From positions 496,001 to 560,000 of the forward strand of contig NZ_JAODIM010000043.1 of the NCBI RefSeq assembly GCF_025527015.1: a stretch of 64,000 bases of DNA, in the 5' to 3' direction. Under the pieces are notes generated by a model, which was not told the DNA's origin, ran no database searches, and saw only the letters and a list, made by a program, of their open reading frames with translations. Both the position numbers and the translations under genes were made by a program. Positions 18,886 through 28,285 of this stretch are shown here, piece by piece. Position 1 is the stretch's first letter. Each line of letters opens with the position of its first letter. The stretch is from Winslowiella arboricola. GTDB lineage: Bacteria; Pseudomonadota; Gammaproteobacteria; Enterobacterales; Enterobacteriaceae.

Positions 18886-20175
18886 ATGAAAACAGCAATC
18901 CTCAGCACATTGATTGCCTCGACTCTGGCGATATTATCCTGTCAGTCCTATGCGCAGGACGACGTCAATATACGCATGTCATGGTGGGGCGGCAATGGAC
19001 GTCATCAGGTGACGCTTAAAGCGCTGGAAGAATTCCATAAGCAGCACCCGAATATCCATGTTAAAGCCGAATATACCGGCTGGGATGGCCACCTCTCCCG
19101 CCTGACCACTCAGATAGCCGGTAATACTGAACCCGATGTCATGCAAACCAACTGGAACTGGTTGCCGATATTCTCCAAAGACGGCAATGGTTTTTATGAT
19201 CTTTATAAGGTGAAAGATCAGCTGGACCTGAACCAGTTTGACCCGAAAGAGCTGCAGCAAACCACGGTAAATGGCAAGCTGAACGGTATTCCGATCTCGG
19301 TTACCGCCCGGGTGTTCTATTTTAATGACCAGACCTGGATCCGTGCCGGATTAAAATACCCCACCAACTGGGATGAACTAAACGCCGCGGGTAAGGTGTT
19401 TAAAGAAAAACTTGGCGATCAGTATTATCCGATTATCCTTGAGCATCAGGATACGCTGTCGCTGCTGCGCTCTTATATGACGCAAAAATATAATGCGCCA
19501 GTCATCGATGAAAGCAGTAAAAAGTTCGCCTGGAGCCAGCAGCAGTGGGTTGAATTTTTCACCCTGTATAAAACCATGGTCGATAATCATGTGATGCCAT
19601 CAACCAAATATTACGCCTCATTTGGTAAAAGCAATATGTATGAGATGAAGCCGTGGATTAATGGCGAATGGGGCGGAACCTATATGTGGAACTCCACCAT
19701 TACCAAATACTCCGATAACCTGACCAAACCGGCAAAACTGGAGCTGGGGCCTTATCCTATGCTGACCGGTGCTAAAGATGCGGGACTGTTCTTTAAACCG
19801 GCTCAGATGCTGTCGATAGGTAAATCCACCAAATATCCTGAGGAGAGTGCGCTGTTAATTAACTTTTTGCTAAACAGCAAAGAGGGCGTTGATGCGCTCG
19901 GTCTGGAGCGCGGGGTGCCATTAAGCGCCGCGGCGGTGAAACAGCTGCGGGAAAATGGGGTGATTAATCATGACGATCCTGCGGTATCCGGCTTGCTGCT
20001 GGCGTCAGAGCTGCCGCATGAGATGAAAACTTCGCCTTATTTCGATGACCCGCAGATGGTGGCGCTGTTTGGCGATGTGTTGCAGTCAATCGATTACGGC
20101 CATAAAACGGTTGCTGAAGCAGCGAAATATTTTAATCAACAGGGAGACAGAATACTGAAAAGAGCCATGCGTTAG
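18886..20175 (+). CDS. togB: Oligogalacturonide periplasmic binding protein TogB
   Basis: 429 residues; a signal peptide (cleavage near SYAQD) precedes an extracellular solute-binding family 1 protein (VNIRMSWWGGNGRHQVTLKALEEF, EPDVMQTNWNWLPIF, ARVFYFNDQTW). Last gene of togMNAB, 15 bp after togA with AGGAG. In Dickeya TogB captures saturated and unsaturated oligogalacturonides. The kdgM porin gene follows after 191 bp. Confidence 0.9.
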   Translation: MKTAILSTLIASTLAILSCQSYAQDDVNIRMSWWGGNGRHQVTLKALEEFHKQHPNIHVKAEYTGWDGHLSRLTTQIAGNTEPDVMQTNWNWLPIFSKDGNGFYDLYKVKDQLDLNQFDPKELQQTTVNGKLNGIPISVTARVFYFNDQTWIRAGLKYPTNWDELNAAGKVFKEKLGDQYYPIILEHQDTLSLLRSYMTQKYNAPVIDESSKKFAWSQQQWVEFFTLYKTMVDNHVMPSTKYYASFGKSNMYEMKPWINGEWGGTYMWNSTITKYSDNLTKPAKLELGPYPMLTGAKDAGLFFKPAQMLSIGKSTKYPEESALLINFLLNSKEGVDALGLERGVPLSAAAVKQLRENGVINHDDPAVSGLLLASELPHEMKTSPYFDDPQMVALFGDVLQSIDYGHKTVAEAAKYFNQQGDRILKRAMR

Positions 20176-20290
20176 TATCATAAAAATATAAACAGAAATA
20201 AAACAGAGACGGCGGCAGACTAATTCTGTGGTTTAGTTTAACAACCCCCGCAAAAAATGCATCGCAATGTAAATAGCTCATCGATAAAAA

Positions 20291-20317
20291 GATCGCCAGA
20301 GTTTTCCTTTGGCGATC
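20291..20317. terminator. Hairpin between togB and kdgM
   Basis: GATCGCCA and TGGCGATC form an 8-bp stem extendable inward by three pairs. On the + strand no U tract follows directly; a T tract follows on the - strand side. It could end togB transcripts or lie in the kdgM leader. Confidence 0.4.
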
Positions 20318-20366
20318 AGGGGATTTGTACAATTTTTTTACCTGTTAATAACTCTGGGACATTAAA

Positions 20367-21071
20367 ATGAAATCTACATTAAAAATTTTGGCAATAGCAG
20401 TGGCCTCGGTAATCAGTTTTAATGCAGTCGCAACAACGATTGACTATCGGCATGAAATGAAAGATACCAGTAAATCTGACCATAAAGATCGATTGCTGCT
20501 TTCTAACCGTTTTGCCAATGGTTTTGGTTTATCTCTGGAAGGGAAATGGGGTCAGCACAGCTCTGATACCACGCCAAATAAGCCATTCCATGAGCATGTC
20601 AGTAACGGTACCGAAGTGGTCGCCAGTTATCTGTATAAATTCAATAATACCTTCTCGCTGGAACCAGGTTTCTCGCTGGAGTCGTCCTCTGATTCAAATA
20701 ACTATCGCCCCTATTTACGTGGCAAAGTCAATATTACCGACGATCTGTCAGCCTCATTGCGCTATCGTCCATACTTTAAACGCAACCAGCCAGCTGAAAC
20801 CAAAACTGATGAAAACGGGCATACGCTGACCATGGTATTGGGCTATAAATTCCTCGAAAGCTATACGGTGGAATATGAGCTGGAATATAAAAAGTCTGAG
20901 GATGTGATCTTATCCAACAATGAAAAGGAAGAGTGGTCGCATGATATTAAACTGGCCTATAAATGGGATAAAAACTGGACGCCCTATGTGCAGGTCGCCA
21001 ATGTTGCTGGCAGCAGCACCACTGATGAGCGGCAGAGTCGTTTTCGCGTCGGTGTGGCCTATAATTTCTGA
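20367..21071 (+). CDS. kdgM: Oligogalacturonate-specific outer-membrane porin KdgM
   Basis: 234 residues with a signal peptide (cleavage near AVATT) and alternating beta-strand pattern ending in the outer-membrane C-terminal signature RVGVAYNF. The N-terminus of the mature protein (IDYRHEMKD) is characteristic of the KdgM family of small beta-barrel porins that admit acidic oligosaccharides. Its place after togMNAB gives the outer- and inner-membrane steps of one uptake route. No pectate lyase or oligogalacturonate lyase gene is in the window. Confidence 0.9.
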   Translation: MKSTLKILAIAVASVISFNAVATTIDYRHEMKDTSKSDHKDRLLLSNRFANGFGLSLEGKWGQHSSDTTPNKPFHEHVSNGTEVVASYLYKFNNTFSLEPGFSLESSSDSNNYRPYLRGKVNITDDLSASLRYRPYFKRNQPAETKTDENGHTLTMVLGYKFLESYTVEYELEYKKSEDVILSNNEKEEWSHDIKLAYKWDKNWTPYVQVANVAGSSTTDERQSRFRVGVAYNF

Positions 21072-21106
21072 TCCGGCAGTGTAAGTTATCACTGATTGTT
21101 ATCTAT

Positions 21107-21140
21107 GGGGAAAGCCTGTGCCGCGGCAGCTTTCCCTTTT
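21107..21140 (+). terminator. Terminator of kdgM
   Basis: GGGAAAGC and GCTTTCCC arms followed by TTTT, about 36 bp after kdgM and just before the convergent digH stop. Confidence 0.75.
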
Positions 21141-21142
21141 CG

Positions 21143-22411
21143 TCAGCCACCCCAGCGACTTCTGAGGTAACTGACCGCGTCCTGTGTCTGCGGTTGATTA
21201 AGGTAGTTCTCTCTGAACAGAATCGTGCCGTTAATATTGGGTTCGGACTCATTTAAATCGAGCTGTTTTTTCAGTTCCGGTACGCCGCCATTTACCGTCC
21301 AGTCTGGTTCATTTTTTGACGATTCACCCACTTTATACAGTGCCACGCCGATATACAGACGCGTACTGGTCGGTTTCACCACTTCCGCCCACCATTTTGC
21401 CAGCACATCATAACGGGCCGCTTTCCGGGAGAAGGGCCAGTAGATCTGCGGAGCAATATAGTCCAGCAACCCTTGCTGCACCCAGCGACGGGTATCGGCA
21501 TAGGCTTCATCATAGGCTGCCGCACCGCGCGTATCGGAACCTGCCGGGTCGTGCGAAAGGTTGCGCCATACGCCAGCCGGACTGACGCCAAATTCAACAT
21601 CGGGTTTCAGTTGCTTAATCGTGCGAGAAACCTGTTCAATCAGCTGCTGAGTATTGTGTCGCCGCCAGTCCGCCTTTGTGGCAAAACCCTGACCGTACTG
21701 GCGGAAGGTCTGACTGTCGTTTAGCGTGGAGCCGGGGGATTCGGCATAGAAGTAATCATCGAACTGCACTCCGTCGACAGGGTAACGCGCAACCACCTCG
21801 GCGACGATGCTGGTGATCCAGTCGCGCGCATCCGGAATTCCCGGGTCAAGAACAAAACGATCGCCCGCGGTACGGATCCAGTCGTGATGCAGGACAAACA
21901 CGCTGGCCGGATGCAACGACAGTGTGCGGTTCAGCTCAGCGACGGTTGAAGATTGGGTATTAACCGATACGCGATAGGGATTAAACCAGGCATGGACTTT
22001 CATTCCGCGCTTATGCGCCTCATCCAGCATAAACTGCAACGGATCGTAGCCGGGATCCTCGCCAATCGTGCCGGTAAGCATATCGGACCATGGCAGGATT
22101 TTTGACGGCCAGAGGGCGGTGCCATCGGGTTTGACCTGGAAGAAAACGGTATTGATGCCGAGGTTTTTCAGCTTATCCAGCTTATCGGTCAGCGCTTTCT
22201 GCTGCTGGCTGTTGCGCAGCGCCGCATTGCGGATATTCACCGATGCAACCGGTGGCCAGTCAAGGCGGGAAACGGTCGCCAGCCAGACGCCACGTACCGG
22301 TTCTTTAGCCGGCTCAGGTTTTGCCGGAATGGCTGGTTTAACCACAGCAGGCAATGGCGTGACCAGTGACTTCGGCGGTTCAGAGGAACAACTGGCAAGT
22401 AAAAGCGCCAT
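21143..22411 (-). CDS. digH: DigH-like peptidoglycan glycosyl hydrolase lipoprotein
   Basis: At least 422 residues matching E. coli DigH (YddW), an outer-membrane lipoprotein of the GHL10 family that cleaves denuded glycan strands at division sites. Seen: RGVWLATVSRLDWPP, LGINTVFFQVKPDGTALWPSK, GMKVHAWFNPYRVS, PVDGVQFDDYFY, EFGVSPAGVWRN, YIAPQIYWPFSRKAARYDVLAKWW. Lipobox ASC. The first ATG (22411) leaves only seven residues before the lipidated Cys, too short for a signal peptide. The frame continues upstream with a good signal sequence to a stop, but shows no ATG, GTG or TTG there, so the true start is unclear. Confidence 0.88.
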   Translation of the reverse strand: MALLLASCSSEPPKSLVTPLPAVVKPAIPAKPEPAKEPVRGVWLATVSRLDWPPVASVNIRNAALRNSQQQKALTDKLDKLKNLGINTVFFQVKPDGTALWPSKILPWSDMLTGTIGEDPGYDPLQFMLDEAHKRGMKVHAWFNPYRVSVNTQSSTVAELNRTLSLHPASVFVLHHDWIRTAGDRFVLDPGIPDARDWITSIVAEVVARYPVDGVQFDDYFYAESPGSTLNDSQTFRQYGQGFATKADWRRHNTQQLIEQVSRTIKQLKPDVEFGVSPAGVWRNLSHDPAGSDTRGAAAYDEAYADTRRWVQQGLLDYIAPQIYWPFSRKAARYDVLAKWWAEVVKPTSTRLYIGVALYKVGESSKNEPDWTVNGGVPELKKQLDLNESEPNINGTILFRENYLNQPQTQDAVSYLRSRWGG

Positions 22412-22607
22412 GGCTGCAAAAACGGCTGGCCTGAGAGTGCTTAAGCGGGAAAAGCTCGGAGAACAGACGATGATAAACTCCAGTTTTTCTGGTAGTTATT
22501 CGGATTGAAATATTTTCTTATTATCCGGCGTAAAGTCAACACGTTATACTGCTTAATAAAGCTGAAAGGTAAATTGATCCCGCATTAACTGCGGGATCAT
22601 ACAGCGG

Positions 22608-23411
22608 CTACGACGGCCTGACCGAACATGTCGCCATAAACGTCGGCATATACCCATCAATAATAAAGCGCGGGTTCGGCTGATGAACCTCATCAAAGCC
22701 AACCAGTATTAAGCCCGCAGCCAGTTGTCCGCCTATTTGTGCGGCAAGCGTATGGCTAAATACCAGCGCTTCGTTTTTCTGCTGTTTACGCGCAAGTTCC
22801 TCCGCATCCAGGTCTGAAATATCGGCATAGGGCAAAGCAAAACGTGGTTTCAACAGACCTTTTGCCGCCAGTTCGGGATCGCGATCAAAGATGAACACCA
22901 CCGGATTATAAAAGCTGCTGAGCAGTTTCCCGCCCGGGCGAAGCACGCGGAAACACTCATGCCATACGCGGCGGATATCCGGAACGTAAAGGTTTGATAT
23001 CGGATGAAAAATCAGATCAAATGCTTCATCCGGGAAAGCCGAGAGATCCTGCATATCACCTGATACGGTTTGCAGCGTCAGGCCATCGCGTTTAGCGACA
23101 AACTCATCTAAAGCCAGCTGCTCGCGTGACGCGTCCAGCACCACAACATTAGCGCCAGCAGCAGCGAGCACCGGCGCCTGTTGTCCGCCGGAAGCCGCCA
23201 GGCAAAGAATGCGCAAGCCACGAACATCCGGCAACCAGCCCGCTGGAAGTTCACCTGGCGTGAGTTGTACACGCCAGTGTCCGTTGCGGGCAGCCTGGAT
23301 GGTTTTTGCCGATACCGGGCTCGACCAGTCACATTTTTCACGCGCCAGGCGATCCCACACAGTTTGATTGTGCAGGTAGATATCCGTTGTTGATAAAGGG
23401 AATTTCGTCAT
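22608..23411 (-). CDS. Class I SAM-dependent methyltransferase
   Basis: 267 residues with a Rossmann-like methyltransferase core: LRILCLAASGGQQAPVLAAAGANVVVLDAS (SAM-binding motif I and acidic loop), VSGDMQDLSAFPDEAFDLIFHPISNLYV, and RVLRPGGKLLSSFYNP. The N-terminal 60 residues include NQTVWDRLA, common in small-molecule methyltransferases of this type. Substrate unknown. Monocistronic by position. Confidence 0.85.
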   Translation of the reverse strand: MTKFPLSTTDIYLHNQTVWDRLAREKCDWSSPVSAKTIQAARNGHWRVQLTPGELPAGWLPDVRGLRILCLAASGGQQAPVLAAAGANVVVLDASREQLALDEFVAKRDGLTLQTVSGDMQDLSAFPDEAFDLIFHPISNLYVPDIRRVWHECFRVLRPGGKLLSSFYNPVVFIFDRDPELAAKGLLKPRFALPYADISDLDAEELARKQQKNEALVFSHTLAAQIGGQLAAGLILVGFDEVHQPNPRFIIDGYMPTFMATCSVRPS

Positions 23412-23776
23412 TGTCTATCCTCAGTCATTGGGAAACTGCCAGATAGCAACGCGCGGAAAGCATGTCATAGCTAAACTACCGGACAGATTCCGGTAGCAGC
23501 CCAGCATCAATGATGAACGACAATGCGCGTTTACTCTTAGCAGATAAGTAAGCAGTAACGACACATTAGTTGTTCATTTCGCTGTGAACCTCAAAGGGGG
23601 ATTTAGGGGAAGAGCAGGAATTATAGCCGAACTTTATTCCCGTCTCCAGATCAGATATGGTTCAGGAATCATGCTGATATCCTCCCTGGATAGTGGTTCA
23701 GACTCGATACCCCTGGGTGTGGTTAAGCACTGCTGTTTGCAATAAATCATGCAGCAGATCGACAACGGAGGTTTAT
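23412..23776. other. Intergenic region upstream of helicase gene
   Basis: 365 bp without a gene. An inverted repeat CTACCGG-N6-7-CCGGTAG at 23476-23495 could be an operator or hairpin. Its right arm contains a 13-bp string (23486-23498) that recurs at 28325-28337, just beside dif. No recognisable promoter was found with confidence. Confidence 0.4.
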
Positions 23777-26700
23777 GTGACTCAACAACACCTGCAGGTG
23801 CAAAAAATTTTTCCTTTCTGGGGAGCTGTCGAAGCGTTAACTACACAGCAACTCGACAAAGACAATCCTGATGATATGTTGCACCCGGCATATAAAATTG
23901 AATTTGGCGGTGTTTTACCCTGGGATAATGTGAGGCATATACGTAAACCGCTTGCCTTTAAAAAGGTCTGGCGCTACACGGTTCAATGCGGTGTTTATGA
24001 TCTCTCCTCACTCTCTGAGCAGCTTGAAAATAAGATTGGGGCGCATGGCGAGGTTTTTGAAGACAGGGCAAATGGCAAAAGCCGCCTGTTTGATATCAGC
24101 TTCAACGAACTTGGGATACCGCAATTCGAGTCCTTTATGTTATCACTGCCCGTATGGTCTGCCGGGCAAATTCTGCAACACGATCACGGCGTTATTTCTC
24201 TGGAACAAAGTATCCCCGCTGATTTATCTGGTTTACCTGCACCTGGCGACACCATCCCTCTGGTCGACAGTGGTTTTTCTGATTTCGATCAGTTAACCCG
24301 CCACTTTATGCAATGGGTCGCTGATGAAGCCTTTCATTTACAGAAACAGCAACAAAAAGCTGATTTGCCCTGGATGATAACTCTGGCGGAGAGGGTGCTT
24401 GAAAAAACGCGGTTCCCGCACTCAGTGATGGATTCCAGGCTTGTCTGTCTTGTTAAATGTACTCAGGTTAAAGCACCAAAACCGGTCGGGGATAGCGGGC
24501 CTGGCAATAAGATCAGCACACCTCGATCAGGAGATAAACCGGAAGAGGGTGAAAAAAAATCTTCCGTGGCCGCCGCGCCTGATGATTTATTAAACAGCTT
24601 TTTTATTCAGGAGTTACGCCAGCTTGGCGCGGCCTGGGCGCGAAAAGATGTTGGCCCGGGATTCTCTGAGTATATGAGTGCGATCTCAGAACCTGAGAGG
24701 CCGCGTGTCGATATCCGCTCCTCAGACGGTTTGAGTTTTGCATTCCAAAGACTGCTGCCAGCACAGGCACCAGCGGGGGCGTGGCCATCCCAATATCCAC
24801 TGGCATTCAGCCAGCAGTTGGCTGTGAATGAGATCTGGCGTCGCAACGCTGACCAGGCAGGGATTTTTGCCGTTAATGGACCACCGGGCACCGGCAAAAC
24901 CACACTCCTGCGTGATGTGGTTGCCGCGGTGGTGACGCAACGGGCAACAGGGTTGATTAGCCATATCAATGAGGCTTTCTCAGCCAAAAAAGCAATCAAG
25001 CTCGGCGATAGCTGGATTCCATATTATCAGCTTCATGCGGCGATAAAGGGGTCAGCCATTGTCGTCGCCTCGGCTAATAACGGCGCGGTGGAGAACATAT
25101 CACTTGAGCTGCCGGGAGAAGAGGCCGTTCCCGCCAGTGTGTCTGGCCAAAGTGATTATTTTACCGATCTGGTTTCTGAGCTGATCGGTAAACCCGGTTG
25201 GGGCCTGTTGGCGGCAAGACTGGGCAATAAAGGTAACAGGGATGAGTTTATGAAGATTTTCTGGTGGCGTAAGCCCGAGGAAAACAAAAATGACACCTCA
25301 TTACCACCCGACACTTTTACGCCAGGGCGCGGAGAGGGACTTGCTTACCACCTCAGAATGATAAGAGACGGAGCAAGAGCGCCAGCGATGCCGTGGTGTG
25401 AAGCGGTCGCGCGTTTTCAAAAAGCACAGCAGCGTGAAGATGCCAGCCGCCAGCAATTGATCGCATACTCAGGGTTGGATGAGCAGCTAACGGCACTGCG
25501 TCGCGGTATTAACGAAACGACAGAGGCACGCGATCTTATTAATACCCGAGTCAGCCAGGCTCGCAAGGATTTATCAGCACTGGATGCCGGGGTCCTGCAA
25601 TTAGCGGATATTTGCCAGGATTGGCTGGGTCAGCTCAACGCGGTTGAACAACGTCTGCATCAGCATGAATCTAACAAACCAGGACTGCTGGCCGGGCTGG
25701 CAACCCTGGGTCGCTCGCATCGGGAATGGTGGGATCGATATCACCGCCTGACGCTTGAGTGTGATTCAATCCGGGATGACGTTGCCCCACAACAGAAAGC
25801 GTTGACGTCGATAAAAATAAAGCAGGCTGATACGTTTAAAACAGTCTCAGCGCTGGAACTGGAATTGCAACAGGCTGATAGTTCCGTTGTTAAAACGCGC
25901 GAAAGTCTCAATGCCGCAGAGATCCTGCTGGATCAAGCAAAATCAGCGATGGGTGATTTTTGGCCAGACCCATTTGCCTCTGATGATGTGAGAGAAAAGT
26001 CAGCCCCATGGGCGCATGAAGACTGGCGCAAGGCCAGGGAAGCCCTGTTTCTGGCCGCACTGGATGTTCACAGATCCTTTATTGAGACTCATCCAAACGA
26101 GATTCTTAGCAATATTAATCTGGTAAGTGACTGGCTGCAGGGTAAGAACATGCCAGACGAGCAGGCTGCATTAGCGCTTGATTCCCTGACGCTTATCGTT
26201 CCCGTAATTTCAACGACTTTTGCCTCTATTCCACGCATGTTTAAAAAGATTGGCCGGGAAGCGATTGGCTGGTTACTGATTGATGAGGCTGGTCAGGCGC
26301 TGCCGCAGCAGGCTGCGGGAGCCATATGGCGTGCGGCCAGAACGGTTGTGGTCGGCGATCCTAAACAGCTTGAGCCGGTAAGCGGCATTCCTGCGATAGT
26401 AGAGGGCGCACTTGCACAGCACTATGGTGTTCCCCCCTCCTGGTGGCCGGGAGAAATTTCGGCGCAGGTTCTTGCTGACCAGACGATGAATCTGGGAACC
26501 TGTCTCCCTGATCCTGATAAAGGGCCGGTCTGGGTTGGTTGTCCATTACGCGTTCATCGGCGCTGTGATGACCCAATGTTCACTGTCAGTAATAAAGTTG
26601 CTTACGATGGTTTGATGGTTCACGGTAAACAGCAAACTGCCACGCCATTACCCAAAAGCAGCTGGATAGATGTTGTGGGTAAGGAGTGTGAGGGAAACTG

Positions 26701-27106
26701 GGTTATTGAAGAAGGAGAGGCGGTAGAAAAACTACTGCTCGACCTGCGAGATATTCATCATGTTCTGCCAGAAAATATTTTCCTGATTTCTCCTTTCAGA
26801 GATTGTGCCAGAAAGCTAAGAACGCTCGCTTCCCGACTTGAGTTTGATACCCAGAAAACCGGCACCGTACATACCACTCAGGGTAAAGAAGCCAGCGTGG
26901 TGGTATTAGTTTTGGGGGGCAATCTGCAGAAACCGGGCGCCAGGGCGTGGGCGGCCAGCCGACCTAATCTGTTAAATGTCGCGGTGAGCAGGGCCAAACA
27001 ACGTTTGTATGTCATTGGCGATCGCGCTCAATGGCAAAAACAGCGCTATTTCTCAACGCTGGCGAAAGATTTACCCGTGGAAGCATCCGCTGACGGAAAG
27101 CGATAA
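23777..27106 (+). CDS. Large SF1-type helicase/AAA ATPase (UPF1/DNA2-like)
   Basis: 1109 residues, beginning with GTG at 23777 directly after GGAGG; an ATG two bases earlier runs straight into a stop. A unique N-terminal region of about 360 residues is followed by Walker A GPPGTGKTT (about 368), a long inserted coiled-coil-like section (about 540-740), Walker B LLIDEAGQ (about 830), VVGDPKQLEPV, and the superfamily 1 C-terminal motifs VHTTQGKEASVVVLV and NVAVSRAKQRLYVIGD. This is the COG1112-like helicase group, which includes RNA/DNA helicases and components of several phage-defence systems. Function is unknown. A small low-GC membrane-protein gene follows after 53 bp. Confidence 0.85.
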   Translation: MTQQHLQVQKIFPFWGAVEALTTQQLDKDNPDDMLHPAYKIEFGGVLPWDNVRHIRKPLAFKKVWRYTVQCGVYDLSSLSEQLENKIGAHGEVFEDRANGKSRLFDISFNELGIPQFESFMLSLPVWSAGQILQHDHGVISLEQSIPADLSGLPAPGDTIPLVDSGFSDFDQLTRHFMQWVADEAFHLQKQQQKADLPWMITLAERVLEKTRFPHSVMDSRLVCLVKCTQVKAPKPVGDSGPGNKISTPRSGDKPEEGEKKSSVAAAPDDLLNSFFIQELRQLGAAWARKDVGPGFSEYMSAISEPERPRVDIRSSDGLSFAFQRLLPAQAPAGAWPSQYPLAFSQQLAVNEIWRRNADQAGIFAVNGPPGTGKTTLLRDVVAAVVTQRATGLISHINEAFSAKKAIKLGDSWIPYYQLHAAIKGSAIVVASANNGAVENISLELPGEEAVPASVSGQSDYFTDLVSELIGKPGWGLLAARLGNKGNRDEFMKIFWWRKPEENKNDTSLPPDTFTPGRGEGLAYHLRMIRDGARAPAMPWCEAVARFQKAQQREDASRQQLIAYSGLDEQLTALRRGINETTEARDLINTRVSQARKDLSALDAGVLQLADICQDWLGQLNAVEQRLHQHESNKPGLLAGLATLGRSHREWWDRYHRLTLECDSIRDDVAPQQKALTSIKIKQADTFKTVSALELELQQADSSVVKTRESLNAAEILLDQAKSAMGDFWPDPFASDDVREKSAPWAHEDWRKAREALFLAALDVHRSFIETHPNEILSNINLVSDWLQGKNMPDEQAALALDSLTLIVPVISTTFASIPRMFKKIGREAIGWLLIDEAGQALPQQAAGAIWRAARTVVVGDPKQLEPVSGIPAIVEGALAQHYGVPPSWWPGEISAQVLADQTMNLGTCLPDPDKGPVWVGCPLRVHRRCDDPMFTVSNKVAYDGLMVHGKQQTATPLPKSSWIDVVGKECEGNWVIEEGEAVEKLLLDLRDIHHVLPENIFLISPFRDCARKLRTLASRLEFDTQKTGTVHTTQGKEASVVVLVLGGNLQKPGARAWAASRPNLLNVAVSRAKQRLYVIGDRAQWQKQRYFSTLAKDLPVEASADGKR

Positions 27107-27159
27107 ACGGGTGAAACCGTTGTTGAATGATTTATTTTACTGTTTTGAGAAGGTCATAA

Positions 27160-27714
27160 ATGATGGAAAAAGAAATAACTTCTGCGCTGATTACTGCGCT
27201 TGCTGCTTTTCTGGGCACAGGAATTGCTTCTTATGTTGCTTTTTTGTCAGTAAAAAAACAAACAAAACAAGCAATGAAAACATTATCAGCTTCGCACAGG
27301 GCTGAGATCATCAGGCGCCAACTAAACGCACTTGAAACTATTTGGAGCATATTTGATGCGACTTCCCGTTCAGGAGGTAATGGAAGAATAATCCAGAAAG
27401 ATGGGGATAAAATTTTCCTGTCAATATCTAACACCAGGCAATTCATTGATCTTCTTGAAAAAACTTTTAACAGCAAAAGTGGGTTATATTTATCAGAAAG
27501 ATGCCGGAGAAATTTATTTGATTTCAGGTCTTACCTGACAACAATTATTAATAAAAACGTTGAAAATAATGGACTAGTCGATTTCAATGAAAAAAAACTC
27601 AAGGATTTTTACGATAAGCGTCGTTATCTCAGGCTAATTATAAGGAAGGAGGTTGGTTCTCTTGATCTTAAATTAACAAGCGAAGAAATATCCAGATATG
27701 AAGAACCTGCATAA
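27160..27714 (+). CDS. Unknown small protein with N-terminal membrane anchor
   Basis: 184 residues not recognised. One transmembrane helix (about 7-28), then a basic, helical soluble part (KKQTKQAMKT, EIIRRQLNALETIWSIFD). Codon use is AT-rich compared with flanking core genes, suggesting transfer. It lies 53 bp after the helicase gene on the same strand and is probably co-transcribed. The single-anchor plus helical-domain layout recalls small phage-superinfection or defence-associated proteins, but that is speculation. Confidence 0.65.
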   Translation: MMEKEITSALITALAAFLGTGIASYVAFLSVKKQTKQAMKTLSASHRAEIIRRQLNALETIWSIFDATSRSGGNGRIIQKDGDKIFLSISNTRQFIDLLEKTFNSKSGLYLSERCRRNLFDFRSYLTTIINKNVENNGLVDFNEKKLKDFYDKRRYLRLIIRKEVGSLDLKLTSEEISRYEEPA

Positions 27715-27903
27715 TCAACCACGCTCCTTATCCTGAGATGTTACAGAAAAAATCACAGATTAAAGGGCAGGGAACCGCCCTTTATTTGACGCTTCTGCGT
27801 AAATTCTGATGCACTGGGATGCTGCTAAAAACTCAGAATTCACACAGCGCGATCAGTGGGTATTAATCCTTATTGTTCAATTAGATAGATATATCGAGGC
27901 ATT

Positions 27904-28285
27904 TTGCCTGATTCAACAGAGCTGTTGCCGTCAATCCAGGAGCTGGAAATCCGTCTGCATCAGACTGCGACACGCAGTGATGCCGGAATGGTGGATAAAT
28001 TGATGCATAGGGATTTTGTCGAGATTGGCCGCTTGGGTCAGAGTTACACACGGGAGCAAATCTTGACGGCGTTGGAATGTCCTCAGTCAGAAACAGAGGC
28101 CAGCGATTTCGCATTAGCGATGATTGCTGATGGCATGGCATTTACTCACGTATAAAAGTTTTCAGCAGAACAGCGCAGAAGTGATCAACAAGCGAACGCT
28201 ACGCTTATCAATCTGGATGATGTCAGAAGAAGAAAGCTGGCAGATGCGTTTTCATCAGGGAACTAAGCAGGCAAATCATCCGTGA
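27904..28285 (+). pseudogene. Frameshifted DUF4440 (NTF2-like) gene
   Basis: The first part reads as a DUF4440/nuclear transport factor 2-like protein (LLPSIQELEIRLHQTATRSDAGMVDKLMHRDFVEIGRLG) but ends early at 28155. If one T is removed from the run at 28141-28143, translation continues in the proper frame as LLTYKSFQQ, then TLRLSIWMM and SWQMRFHQGT, to a stop at 28283-28285. That is the normal family ending. A single-base insertion therefore inactivates the gene, unless it is a sequencing error. The likely start is TTG at 27904. Confidence 0.75.
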
